A DNA stretch of 53,899 bases from Acidobacteriota bacterium (GTDB taxonomy: Bacteria; Acidobacteriota; Terriglobia; Acidiferrales; UBA7541). Each line of letters begins with the position of its first letter. Position 1 is the first letter of the stretch. Both the position numbers and the translations under genes were made by a program. Below, piece by piece: positions 41,188 through 51,059 of this stretch. The DNA is taken from positions 1 through 53,899 of the forward strand of contig QHYJ01000040.1 in NCBI GenBank assembly GCA_003223255.1, in the 5' to 3' direction. The notes beneath the pieces were generated by a model. That model saw only the letters and a program-made list of their open reading frames with translations, had not been told where the DNA came from and ran no database searches.

Positions 41188-43917
41188 TTGCAACGCTTCT
41201 TTCGCCATCTAACGGCGGTCACGTCGCTTTTAGCAGTTCTCGGAGCGGCCCCCCTCAACCCGCAGGACTCGGCCGCTGAGATCTACCGCTCTGCAGTTCG
41301 ACCAGCCGCCCTTATATCTTCGGTAACGCCCAGTGATGTCACCCGGGCAACGCTCGAGAACGGAATGAGAGTGGTGGTCGTCCGCGACCCGCTGGCCCCG
41401 GTTGTAACCGTGGAGCAGAACTACCTCGTCGGAGGCAACGAAACACCGGAAGGATTTCCGGGAATGGCGCACGCCCAGGAACACATGGCGTTTCGAGGCT
41501 GTGCCGGGCTGACTGCGGATCAGATCGCGGCGATTTTTGCGCAGTTGGGCGGATTCGAAAACGCCGACACCCAGCAGAACATCACCCAATACTTTTCGAC
41601 AGTTCCTGCGGCGGACCTTGACATTGCGCTTCGTGTCGACTCTGCGTGCATGCAGAGCATTGACGACTCAGAGCAGGAGTGGGCCCAGGAGAAGGGCGCG
41701 ATCGAGCAGGAAGTAGCGCGCGACCTTTCCAGTCCGGCCTATAAATTCCTCACGCGATTAAACGAGGATATGTTTCCCGGCACGGTTTACGCGCACGACG
41801 CGCTGGGGACGAAGGAATCCTTCGATGTGACCACCGGAGAGATGCTTAGGCAGTTCTACCGGCGCTGGTACGGACCGAACAACGCGATCCTGGTGATTGC
41901 CGGTGATGTGCAGCCCGAGCAAGTCCTGAGAAAAGTCAAAGAGCTTTACGGTGGCATTCCCCGGAAGCAACTGCCGCCGCGCCCCGAAATCAAATTGGCT
42001 CCGGTGAAGTCCGAAAGTTTCACACTGGAAAGTAATCTCCCCTATTCGCTGGCCTTCATCGCCTATCGCGTACCTGGCACGGACAGCGCAGACTTCGCGG
42101 CCACCAGGATCCTTGCCGATGTGCTCGCGAGTGAGCGCGGGAAACTGTATGAAATGGTGCCGCAGGGAAAAGCTCTGCAAATCGATTTCGACCTCGAAGA
42201 GACGTATCCGAAGGCAAGCGTGGCGGTCAGTGTTGCGGTGCTGCCCGCGGGTCGTGACGCAGCCTCGGCAGTGGGAGAAATGCGCAAGACTCTTGACGGC
42301 TATGCAACCAACGGACTGCCAGGGGACCTTGTCGAAGCTGCTAAGCGACGCCTGATCGCCAAGGCCCAGTTTCGCCGCAATTCCATTCCAGGGCTGGCTG
42401 AAGCGTGGTCCGATGCTCTCGCCGCCAGGGGGCTGTATTCGCCGGATGACGACGTCGACAGGGTGAAACTCGTCGAACTGCAAGACGTGAACCGCATAGC
42501 AAAGGAGTTCCTGACCGACGCAAACTCCATTACCGCGGCGCTAAAATCCGTGCCCGGAGGCGAGGCGGTTTCTGCAAAGGGGTTCGGAGAAACCGAGCAG
42601 CTGACTTCTCGACCGACCAAGCCAGTGAAGTTGCCCGAATGGGCTTCATCACGGCTCATGGCACTGGAACTGCCGCCGACAGTTCCCCAGCCAGTGGAAA
42701 CGGTACTGCGCAACGGCATTCGTCTCATCGTGCGGCAAGTGACGATAACTCCGACGATCACCGTGCGAGGTAGTGTGCGGCACAACAGCGAAACGGAAGT
42801 GCCACGGGGCAAAGACGGTGTCTCGGAGGTGCTCGACGAGCTCTTCTCCTACGGAACAAAGACACTGGACCGCATTGCTTTCCACAAAGCGCTAGACGAA
42901 ATTGCTGCCGACGAGTCAGCCGGATACGACTTCTCCCTCGAGGTAGGGAAGGAGGACTTCTTGCGCGGCATGCAACTCCTGGCCGACAACGAAATGAACC
43001 CTGCGTTGCCAGCTGAGGCCTTCAACATCACTCAGCGGCAATTGGCGCAGTTCATCGCTGGTCGCAGCAAGAGCCCGGGCTATCGAACGGAACGCGCGCT
43101 CGCCACCGCTCTTCTGCCGCAAAACGATCCCGGCCTCCGCGAGGAGACGCCGCAAACCGTGACTTCGCTAACGCTCGATGATGTTAAGAACTATTACGCC
43201 AAAACCTTCCGCCCTGACCTGACGACCATTGTCGTGACTGGAGACACTACGCTGGACGAAGCACGAGCGGTCGTCGAGAAATGGTTCGGGTCTTGGGAGG
43301 CAATGGGTGCTCTACCGGACATAGAGTTGCCCGCTGTGCGCCCAAACAAACCAACGGCAGCGACGGTCCTGGACCCAACCCAACTACAAGATTCCGTGAG
43401 CCTTTCTGAAATGGTTCGCATCAACCGGTTCGATCCTGACTACTACCCTCTCCAGCTTGGCAATCACGTCCTGGGCGGAGGTTTTTATGCGACGCGGCTC
43501 TATCATGATCTAAGGCAGACCACTGGGTATGTCTACAACGTGGATGTTGAACTGGATGACGGGAAGACTCGCGCCGTTTACACCGTGACCTACGCCTGTG
43601 ATCCAAAGAACACAGCGAGGGCATACGGGCTGGTTCAGCGAGATCTCCTCGCCATGCAGAAGGACAACGTCACTGCGGGCGAGCTGCAGCAGGCCAAGGC
43701 TCTGCTGCTGCGCAAGATTCCGTTGGCTGAATCGAGCCAGGAAAGCGTTGCAAATGGCCTCCTTGGGCGTGCTCAAATCGGCCTGCCGCTCGACGAGTCC
43801 CAGCGCGCGGCGAAACTATACTTCGACATGACCGCAGACCAAGTGCGGGCCGCATTCGCAAAGTGGATTCGTCCGGATGGCTTTGTGCAGATTGTCCGCG
43901 GACCAGCCGCATACTAA
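41188..43917 (+). CDS. M16-family zinc peptidase with two domain copies (insulinase/pitrilysin type)
   Basis: Started at TTG 41188 (AGGAAGG five bases upstream) the protein has 909 residues; the frame also extends to GTG 41155. A signal peptide (HLTAVTSLLAVLGAAP) precedes the first M16 domain, which has the inverted zinc motif H95-A-Q-E98-H99 (HxxEH) and E175 at the expected distance in GAIEQEVARD, so it should be catalytic. The second copy, from about residue 500 (ETVLRNGIRLIVRQVTITPT), lacks HxxEH, as usual for the inactive partner domain; both end in the typical FRPDLTTIVVTGD-like strands. It acts in the periplasm on peptides. It seems to be monocistronic. Confidence 0.93.
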   Translation: MQRFFRHLTAVTSLLAVLGAAPLNPQDSAAEIYRSAVRPAALISSVTPSDVTRATLENGMRVVVVRDPLAPVVTVEQNYLVGGNETPEGFPGMAHAQEHMAFRGCAGLTADQIAAIFAQLGGFENADTQQNITQYFSTVPAADLDIALRVDSACMQSIDDSEQEWAQEKGAIEQEVARDLSSPAYKFLTRLNEDMFPGTVYAHDALGTKESFDVTTGEMLRQFYRRWYGPNNAILVIAGDVQPEQVLRKVKELYGGIPRKQLPPRPEIKLAPVKSESFTLESNLPYSLAFIAYRVPGTDSADFAATRILADVLASERGKLYEMVPQGKALQIDFDLEETYPKASVAVSVAVLPAGRDAASAVGEMRKTLDGYATNGLPGDLVEAAKRRLIAKAQFRRNSIPGLAEAWSDALAARGLYSPDDDVDRVKLVELQDVNRIAKEFLTDANSITAALKSVPGGEAVSAKGFGETEQLTSRPTKPVKLPEWASSRLMALELPPTVPQPVETVLRNGIRLIVRQVTITPTITVRGSVRHNSETEVPRGKDGVSEVLDELFSYGTKTLDRIAFHKALDEIAADESAGYDFSLEVGKEDFLRGMQLLADNEMNPALPAEAFNITQRQLAQFIAGRSKSPGYRTERALATALLPQNDPGLREETPQTVTSLTLDDVKNYYAKTFRPDLTTIVVTGDTTLDEARAVVEKWFGSWEAMGALPDIELPAVRPNKPTAATVLDPTQLQDSVSLSEMVRINRFDPDYYPLQLGNHVLGGGFYATRLYHDLRQTTGYVYNVDVELDDGKTRAVYTVTYACDPKNTARAYGLVQRDLLAMQKDNVTAGELQQAKALLLRKIPLAESSQESVANGLLGRAQIGLPLDESQRAAKLYFDMTADQVRAAFAKWIRPDGFVQIVRGPAAY

Positions 43918-43942
43918 CCGTTGGACGCTTCTCGAGCTGGGC

Positions 43943-44130
43943 CTAAGCGATCAGCTGCAGATATTGCGTTCCGTTGGCCACGGCATCGGTAACGAGGTTC
44001 TGGCCGAACGTGGCCAGTTTCCCGCCATGGCCTCCGGCCAGCGCCAAGAGATAGCTGTCCGTCACGTCGTGTGCACGGTCAGGTTAGAAGTGCGCCGGAT
44101 CGATGAGTGCGATCAGCACGTTGCGAAGCC
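43943..44130 (-). pseudogene. vapC: VapC-type PIN-domain toxin remnant with internal deletion and stop
   Basis: On the minus strand a single frame reads RNVLIALIDPAHF, then TAA (44086-44084), then PDRAHDVTDSYLLALAGGHG and GKLATFGQNLVTDAVANGTQ to a stop at 43945-43943. These are the start (xNVLIALxDP) and end (VTDxYLLALA...GKLATF) of a VapC-like PIN ribonuclease with the middle ~70-80 residues deleted. No antitoxin gene is recognisable next to it. It is far too short to be made or active. Confidence 0.65.
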
Positions 44131-44347
44131 TTTACCACTCACTCGCCTTCCGATGAGAAATATATAAGACGAATAACAAGCGAACATCATGGTCGCGCTC
44201 TCTCGAAGCAAGGAAAACTCGAAGTTGCTCTGTTCTTCGGCGTCCTCTTTCCTCCGGATCGAATTCACAACGCTCATCGACAGCCAGACGTGTATCATAA
44301 GCGTAGTTATCCGGAAAGCTGCCAACCATTCCCGTAGGGACCTCCAT

Positions 44348-45046
44348 ATGAGTCTTTTGCGCCGACTTGCCAGCCACTTTGTGGGCAATCCGCCCGAGGG
44401 GGCGCTGCCCAACCCGATTGACCTACTCAATTCGATGCCTGACGCAGTGTTGATTGTCAACCGCGAAGGAAAGATCGCCGCGGTCAATTCCCAAACAGAG
44501 ATCCTATTCGGGTACAGTCGTCAGGAATTGATCGGGCAAACTGTCGAGCTTCTGATTCCTTCCCGTTTCAGCCGCGCGCACTTGAAGCATCGCGAATCGT
44601 TCTTTGCCGACCCGCGCGTGCGTCCTATGGGGCGCGACTTGGAGCTTTTCGGAAGACGGAAAAATCAAACTGAGTTTTCCGCAGAGATTAGTCTAAGCCC
44701 ATTGCGGACTGCTCAAGGACTCTACGTCACATGCGCCATTCGCGACGTGACGGAACGCAAGCGTTCTGAAGAACGAGTCAAAGAATTGAACGCGGAACTC
44801 GCTGAAGCGCTGCGGCGGGCCGAACTTCTCGGAACCACCAGCACGCTGGCGACAACTATGGCGCGCGAGATTGAAACGGCCTTGGATGCCCTGGTGAGGC
44901 TGCTCTGCCAGTTGGAGCGCAGTGCCTCAGACGACGAAATGAAAGAGCTGGTCGGCAAGGCAAAGGAAGAAATTTCTTGCATTACCCGCATCACCAGCAA
45001 CGCCTTAGCACTGCAGCAACAACATAACGCTTGGCGAAAGGCCTGA
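44348..45046 (+). CDS. PAS-domain protein with degenerate histidine-kinase dimerisation region
   Basis: The 232-aa protein starts at ATG 44348 (AGGGA eight bases upstream). Residues ~25-145 form a PAS domain: [40 protein letters not shown], and [20 protein letters not shown] with the usual PAC end. Residues ~165-232 resemble a HisKA dimerisation helix pair, [20 protein letters not shown], where the phospho-acceptor His of the HEINNPL motif is Arg. There is no ATPase domain; the protein ends soon after. Either this is a truncated kinase or a stand-alone PAS sensor that pairs with another kinase. It converges with the kinase gene, 40 bases between stops. Confidence 0.8.
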   Translation: MSLLRRLASHFVGNPPEGALPNPIDLLNSMPDAVLIVNREGKIAAVNSQTEILFGYSRQELIGQTVELLIPSRFSRAHLKHRESFFADPRVRPMGRDLELFGRRKNQTEFSAEISLSPLRTAQGLYVTCAIRDVTERKRSEERVKELNAELAEALRRAELLGTTSTLATTMAREIETALDALVRLLCQLERSASDDEMKELVGKAKEEISCITRITSNALALQQQHNAWRKA

Positions 45047-45085
45047 TGCCGAGAACGAGGAACTCGCTGATTCTTACCTCGCAGG

Positions 45086-47805
45086 TCACGAAGAGGAATC
45101 TCTGATAAGCACCACATCGGAGTCCGTGTGTCCGCGGAGCACGCAAAGCTTCCTACCGTCGGGAGACCACCGGAAATTCAGAATCTGCTCCGAGTCAAAG
45201 GCAGTGATTCGCTTGCCATTGGAACCGTTCAGCGGCTGCACCCAAACGTTATCTACTCCATTCTCCCGGATGGGATACGCCACTGCCGTTCCGTCCGGCG
45301 TGAAACTCAATCCTCCCGTCGACATTCGCTCGTCGGCATCGATCAGCTCCGGGCGCCCGGCCTTCGCCGTGAGGTCGAGAAGGGCGATCTTGTATTGAGG
45401 GTAGGGATCCTCCTGAGTTGGCACAGTGGCCACAACGAAGGCCATCCGCTTCCCATCTCGCGAAGGACTGAGCGTCATCCCTACTGGCAAGGTCTTGGGA
45501 ACCGCGCTTCCCGGAAGCACCTCTGGTTTTCCAGAGCCGTCCAGCGGAACTCGCCAAATTTGCCGTAAGACCTCATCCCAATAGAAAACCCATTTTTGGT
45601 CCATCGAGCAAATTGGGGCGCGATCGGCCTTCCCGTCGGACAACTTTGTGGGACTTGTGCCGTCCGCATTCGCCCGCCAGATATTCGTCGAATTGGTGCT
45701 TCCGTGGAATGCCCAGGAAAACACCAGGTAACGATTGCCACAGCCTGACAAGTCCGCAATCGCCGCGTTGGCATCTCCAACCAGCTGCGTCGGCGCGTTT
45801 CGCTCGCTGCCAATGCGCATCAGGCTGCTAAAGTCAGTGAAAGCGAGATCCCCATCGGCGGTCCAATCGAACGAATAAACTGACTGTCCCGGCGGAAGCA
45901 GTGCGGTTGCATCGCCGGGCTGGCTGCCTCCCGCCGATAGAAGGTAGAGATTCTGCATCGTTTTGGTTTGCACCGTTGCCAGCGTCCTTCCGTCAGCAGA
46001 CACTGTCAACGTGGCATAGCTGTTGGTATCCCGCGTTAGGGGCTCGAATTGCTCTCCTCCCTCAGGGATGACGGCGATCTGCGACCGCAGAAAATATTCC
46101 GACCCTCTTTGCGAATACAGAGCCAAGATTCCGCGCCGCTCTGGCAGCCATTTGAAGTCCAGCGTTAACCGGTCATCGAACGTTGCCAGACGCTCCAGAT
46201 TCCCGCTCTTGACCTCAAGTGCGCCTATGCCCCCTAACGACTTGTCGGGCTTAAACAATCGGAAAGCGATGTGCTTCCCATCCGGAGACCAGGCCACAAA
46301 CGAAGGTGCCTCAGAAGCCGGGGCTGCAACGTACAGAACCTTCTCGTCGCTACCGTTCGCATTGGTGGTCATCAACTCGTACTTGCCCAGCTCCGGACTG
46401 TTCATCCGCGCGAAGGCAATGCGTCGCCCGTCGGGAGAGAACGTAATGTCGCTGTCAATACCGCGAACCACAGTGATCGGCGTCCCGCCCAGCACCGGCG
46501 TACGATACAGATCAAAATTCGTGTTCGTCGAGTCTACCGCCTTGATGAAATAAAGATAATTGCCGTCCGGGGAAAACGTGAGGCTCTTGTAGGAAGATGG
46601 CGCCGGTGGAATTACTTGTGCGTCGCTGTTTGTTGGCAGGTTGCGCAGCCACAAGCTCTGCAGGCCCTTGGTGTTGACCACCGTTAATACGTATCTCGCG
46701 TCGGGAGAAATGGCCGTCAGCGTTGCCTTCCCAGACGTGGTCACCTGCGTGATCGTGAACCTCTGGAAACTGGAGGGCCGCACGCGGTGCACGAGCGAGT
46801 ACACTCCGAACCCCGCTGCCACCAATACCAGCAGGGCCGCCGCGGCAATTCCCGTAGCTCTTACCTTATGATGCTTTACCGCTTCGATCACCGCAGAACT
46901 GTCTGACTGATGGATCGCCGCTGGCCCCGCCGGCAACGGTTCAATCGCGGAAGCCCTCGCTACCGCTTCTGCCGAGTGCCCTGAATCGGTCTCGCGCTTT
47001 AACCGCTTCAGGTCCGCGCGCATTTCCGACGCCACCTGGTAACGTAATTCGCGGTCCTTTTCCAGGGCTTTGAAGATGATTTGTTCAGAATCGCGTCAAA
47101 AACCGTCGCGGAAGTATCTCCCCGAAAGGGCATCGCTCCCGTGGCCATCTGGTACAACACGGCTCCGAAAGAGAAAAGATCGGTTCGCGCGTCCAGCTGC
47201 TTTCCCTTGGCTTGTTCCGGCGACATGTACGCTACGGTGCCCAGCGCCGCGCCCGGACCGGTTAAGTGGTCAGCGCTAGAGGCCTCCGTGGCCTCAAACG
47301 CTACGCCCGCCGGCTGCGCCACCCGGAAGGTGACCGGCATCAGCTTGGCCAGCCCGAAGTCTAGGATCTTTGCGTGCCCTTTCTTAGTTACGAATATATT
47401 CGCCGGCTTGATGTCGCGGTGAATGATCCCTTCGCTGTGCGCGGCATCCAGGGCATCGGCGATTTCACTGCCCAGGGTGAGCAGCGTTTCATTGTCCAGG
47501 CCCCGGTCGCCAATTAGGTGTTTCAATGTCACCCCATCGAGGTACTCCATGGCGATGAAGCCCAGGTTATCTTCTTCTCCGATATCATAAATCGTACAAA
47601 TGTTGGGATGGTTCAGGGACGACGCCGCCTGGGCCTCTCGTTGGAAGCGAAGCATCGCCTGGTGATCAGAACATAACTCCGTCGGCAGGAATTTAAGCGC
47701 GACAAAGCGACGGAGGCGGGTGTCCTCTGCTTTGTAGACGACGCCCATCCCGCCGCCACCCAGCTTCTCAACGATTGTGAAGTGGGAGAAAGTTCGACCG
47801 ATCAT
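45086..47805 (-). pseudogene. Membrane Ser/Thr protein kinase with TolB/WD40-like propeller, frameshifted near 47080
   Basis: Started at ATG 47805 ([20 protein letters not shown]), the kinase domain is complete: glycine loop, VALKFL lysine, [10 protein letters not shown] catalytic loop, DFGLAKL and an APE-like YMSPEQAKG. At AILN (about 47086) the frame breaks; family sequence resumes as [20 protein letters not shown] one frame over, so some 55-60 bases (the usual proline-rich linker) seem lost. The second part has a membrane helix (ATGIAAAALLVLVAAGFGVY) and about ten propeller-like strands (SLTFSPDGNYLYFIKA, SFVAWSPDGKHIAFRL, ILNFRWSPDGRKLCVLRG). Such receptors sense extracytoplasmic signals through the propeller. 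As given it is split into kinase and propeller halves. Confidence 0.85.
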
Positions 47806-48171
47806 TGGCCACATCTTAAGGAGTACCACGTGGCGAAGTCAACGGAGAGCTGCCTTGGAGCCTTGGAGGCCATCCCAGGCCAGGCCCGCCGCCCGTAAAC
47901 AGGGTCAATACCAGTTAGCAGTTACCGCTCGCGCTCAGTCCACTCCCAAACAGTAGTTTGCCATTTCTGATTTTCGTTGCAGCTTTTCGAGGAGTACGAT
48001 AGCTTCCCACTCGGTTGTCCCCGGTCTAGAAACGTTTAGCGTCGCCACTAATCCAGGCGAAGTCAAACCCGGCCCTGCTTCGTCATGTTGGCTCGGTCCT
48101 TGTAACTAAGGCCTTGTGCCATTGGCGGGGTGGAAGCCAGTGGCTTCACAAGCCCAAGGAAAGGACCAACA
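47806..48171. other. 366-bp divergent intergenic region with a leader hairpin
   Basis: It separates the kinase (minus) from the porin-like gene (plus). No coding frame is credible. Near the end GAAGCC-AGT-GGCTTC (48133-48147) forms a perfect 6-bp hairpin shortly before the ribosome site AAGGAAAGGA (48156-48165), a possible leader structure. Confidence 0.4.
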
Positions 48172-49563
48172 ATGTGCATCCCAAAATCGAAAGTACGAGT
48201 AGAAATGAACTGTTCCGCGGTCGGTGAATTGGGAAAGCTGCGTACGGGCGTGCGCGGTCGAACGCTTGCAGGGCTTGCAGTGTTCCTTTTCCTGGCTGTG
48301 ATTGCGACCCCGCTACTTCGCGCGCAGCAAACCGACGCCCCTTCCAATGCAAAAAAGGAGCCTGAGGAGGCGCTCTTGAAGCGCGTTGTTCAGTTGGAGG
48401 CCAGGCTCAAAGAAGTAGAGGCCGCCCTGGCCAAAGCGCAGCCGGGAGCCGCCGTTGCCGCAACCGCTCCCGCCCCGCACTCCGCTGCTGACCCGCCGCC
48501 TGTTGCTGCGTCGGCCCCGCAAGAAGCGGCACCCGCTCCCCAGCCCCAGGCCGAGCAGACCGGGCAAGAACCAATGGACTTGAACAGGACTCTGTTGCAC
48601 ATCAGAGGGTACAGTGACGTCGACCTCCGTGGAAGCACTCTAAAGGGTGATCCCACGTCCACCACCGCTTTCGGTCTTGGTCAAGTCAACCTGTTTGTGA
48701 CTTCCGACGTATCAGATAAGTTCAAGTTCCTCAGCGAGGTCGTCTTCGAAGCTGGGAGCGACAACGTCTTCGGCGTGGATATCGAGCGGATGCTGCTTAC
48801 CTACTCCTTCAACGACTATCTCAACGTTTCGGTCGGCCGCTACCACACCGCGATCGGCTATTACAATACGGCCTATCACCACAGCACTTGGTTTCAAACT
48901 GCCACCGGTCGCCCCTTTCTTTTTGCCTTTGAGGACCAAGGCGGCATCCTGCCCATCCACAACCTAGGCGCGTCTATAACCGGCAAAGTTCCCTCTGGAA
49001 GTCTGGGCCTGCATTACGTCGCTGAACTTGGCAACGGTCGCGCGTACAGAGCCAGCGAACCCGTGCAAAACGCGGTCGATGAAAACACACACAAAGCCCT
49101 AAACTTTGCTGTCTTCGCCCGGCCTGAAAGAATCCGTGGTTTGCAGGTAGGATTCTCCGCTTACCGCGATCTCCTGACTCCCGCAGCGGTTCCAGCCATT
49201 GACGAAACCATTTTTGCTGCTCACGCCGTGTACACCGGCCTGGACTTCGAGTGGCTGAACGAAGCGCTCCTCATTCGTCACTCGCCCCAGGGCACGCCCC
49301 AGGTGTTCAACACCCCGGGTTTTTATTCCCAAATTTCCCGGCGTTATCGTTCCTACCGGCCATACTTTCGCTATCAGTATCTCAACGCCCCGGCGAGCGA
49401 GCCCATCTTCTCGCCCAGTGTGGGATTACGGCACGGTCCTTCTTTCGGGTTGCGCTATGATATGAGTGAGTTTGTGGCGGTGAAGATGCAATATGACTAC
49501 ACGATGTTGCGTGGCGATCGCGCCTTTCACACCTTAGCCCTCCAGACCGGCTTTACGTTCTAG
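48172..49563 (+). CDS. Outer-membrane porin-like protein with coiled-coil N-terminus
   Basis: The 463-aa protein starts at ATG 48172, six bases after AAGGAAAGGA. A long basic N-terminus leads to a signal/membrane segment (LAGLAVFLFLAVIATPLLRA, cleavage near RAQ-Q), then a coiled coil (LLKRVVQLEARLKEVEAALA) and an Ala/Pro/Gln-rich linker (~105-145). From residue ~150, alternating strands (LLHIRGYSDVDLRGSTLKGD, VNLFVTSDVSDKFKFLSEVV, LLTYSFNDYLNVSVGRYHTA, VAVKMQYDYTMLRGDRAFHT) and the terminal aromatic LALQTGFTF indicate a beta barrel. It forms an operon with a phosphate-binding-like protein four bases downstream, which suggests oxyanion uptake; this is inferred from context. Confidence 0.8.
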   Translation: MCIPKSKVRVEMNCSAVGELGKLRTGVRGRTLAGLAVFLFLAVIATPLLRAQQTDAPSNAKKEPEEALLKRVVQLEARLKEVEAALAKAQPGAAVAATAPAPHSAADPPPVAASAPQEAAPAPQPQAEQTGQEPMDLNRTLLHIRGYSDVDLRGSTLKGDPTSTTAFGLGQVNLFVTSDVSDKFKFLSEVVFEAGSDNVFGVDIERMLLTYSFNDYLNVSVGRYHTAIGYYNTAYHHSTWFQTATGRPFLFAFEDQGGILPIHNLGASITGKVPSGSLGLHYVAELGNGRAYRASEPVQNAVDENTHKALNFAVFARPERIRGLQVGFSAYRDLLTPAAVPAIDETIFAAHAVYTGLDFEWLNEALLIRHSPQGTPQVFNTPGFYSQISRRYRSYRPYFRYQYLNAPASEPIFSPSVGLRHGPSFGLRYDMSEFVAVKMQYDYTMLRGDRAFHTLALQTGFTF

Positions 49564-49567
49564 AGGT

Positions 49568-50098
49568 GTGACCACGTCGCCCCGCTTGGTCGTTTTCTGT
49601 TTTTTCTTTGTCACCGTCATCTTGTTTTCAGCCGGTCTGTCCGCCGGACTCGATGCGCAAAGCCGAGCTCCTGCCGATGATTCACTCGCCATCGTCGTCA
49701 ATCGCGGCAATCCCGTCGAGAACCTGTCCTTCTCCGAGCTACGCAAGATTTTCTTGGGAGAGCAAACCCATTGGTCCAACGGCCGCCGCATCACCGTCGT
49801 TATGCTTGAGCCCGGCAACGCGGAGCGCCAGGCTGTGCTTGTGCAGATTTACAAGATGGGCGAAAAAGACTTCATCAATTATTTCCTGCATGGCATGTTC
49901 ACGGGCGAAATCCATGCTGCGCCCAGACCTCTTCCGAGTTCCGAAGAAGTGCTCAAGTTTGTCCTGAACGTTCCCGGCGCCATCGGATACGTGAAAGCCC
50001 CAAACGTGAATGATTCGGTGAAGGTCGTCCGCGTCGAGAGCCGCTTGCCGAGCGAAAAGGACTACCTGCTTCGCCTGCATGGGAAGCCTCCCAAATAA
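49568..50098 (+). CDS. Small PstS-like periplasmic binding protein
   Basis: A 176-aa protein from GTG 49568, beginning four bases after the upstream stop. Signal peptide LVVFCFFFVTVILFSAGLSA, then DSLAIVVNRGNPVENLSFSE and LRKIFLGEQTHWSNGRRITV, the pattern of small phosphate-ABC-type substrate-binding proteins (PBP-like domain), and FVLNVPGAIGYVKAPNVND with the typical PGAIGYV segment. It has only about half the length of true PstS, so it probably represents the compact single-lobe subfamily. No ABC transporter genes are next to it; the upstream porin-like gene is the only partner visible. Ligand binding is inferred. Confidence 0.8.
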   Translation: MTTSPRLVVFCFFFVTVILFSAGLSAGLDAQSRAPADDSLAIVVNRGNPVENLSFSELRKIFLGEQTHWSNGRRITVVMLEPGNAERQAVLVQIYKMGEKDFINYFLHGMFTGEIHAAPRPLPSSEEVLKFVLNVPGAIGYVKAPNVNDSVKVVRVESRLPSEKDYLLRLHGKPPK

Positions 50099-50165
50099 GG
50101 TCCGCAGGCTGGCTCGCTAGCGTGTGGCCGCGTGTCACCGCGACGGGAGGGAGCCCCTCCCTCAG

Positions 50166-50780
50166 CTAGGATTTAGCAACGCGCAGCCCCAAGACTCGGA
50201 GGAGAGTCTGTTGGAGCTTCAAGAGCTCTCGCTGGCGCTCATGCTCTTGCTTGGTGCGGTCAATGAGCGCATCTTTCAAGAGCATCAAATTGCGCCGAAA
50301 CTCCATTTGAGCCAGAACCAAGCGACTGAGGGCCTTCAGCGCGGCCTGTTGACCGGAGTCCAACTCCCGTGGAGTCCGGTCAAGCACGCAGATGGTACCC
50401 AGTGCATAGCCGTCTTCGTTGATTAGGGGAGCCCCCGCGTAAAAGCGGATCTTCGGTTCTGACGTTACCAGCGGATTATTTTGAAATCTCTCGTCGTTCA
50501 GTGTATCCGGGACGACAAAAACATCAGGTTGCCGGATGGCGGTAGCACAAAAGGCGATTTCACGAGGCGTTTCCGAAATGGACATCCCCATTTTCGATTT
50601 AAACCATTGCCGGTCTTCGTCAACAAGAGAGATCATCGCAATCGGCGTGCTAAAAACGAAAGAGGCCAACAAGACTAAGTCTTCGAAGGCTTGTTCCGGC
50701 TCTGTGTCTAGGATGGCGTATTTCTGGAGAGCTGCGACTCGAGCCCTTTCGTTATTGATCGGCACGGGAGTTGCCATCAT
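50166..50780 (-). CDS. GAF-domain signalling protein
   Basis: The 204-aa protein from ATG 50780 (a second ATG follows at once; GGGGA upstream) begins NNERARVAALQKYAILDTEP and EQAFEDLVLLASFVFSTPIA, then SLVDEDRQWFKSKMGMSISE and PREIAFCATAIRQPDVFVVP, the characteristic GAF module found in sensor kinases and diguanylate cyclases, ending with GYALGTICVLDRTPRELDSG. A long C-terminal coiled coil (residues ~165-204, RTKQEHERQRELLKLQQTLL) normally links this module to an output domain, but here the protein ends. It may be a free-standing sensor or a truncated kinase. The ligand is unknown. Confidence 0.85.
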   Translation of the reverse strand: MMATPVPINNERARVAALQKYAILDTEPEQAFEDLVLLASFVFSTPIAMISLVDEDRQWFKSKMGMSISETPREIAFCATAIRQPDVFVVPDTLNDERFQNNPLVTSEPKIRFYAGAPLINEDGYALGTICVLDRTPRELDSGQQAALKALSRLVLAQMEFRRNLMLLKDALIDRTKQEHERQRELLKLQQTLLRVLGLRVAKS

Positions 50781-51059
50781 GGATTCCCCAGGTGGACGGT
50801 GGGTTTTATCTCTTGTGGGCCGCTGCACGGATAACCTACACCTTTTTACCGGTTATACGCAAAGCCATTTCTGCTTTCGTAAAACCTGACGATGGCTATG
50901 CAGTAACCGAATACGCCTCGGGCCTCCTATCACGAAGCTGAGAGAGTGACGTTAATCGGCACTGGCACCGCTTGTCCTTTCCGCGTCCGCTCGGTACGTT
51001 CACAATGTTCGCGATGTTCGCCGAAACGTATGAATAGAACGCTCGACCTTCTTCCGAAA

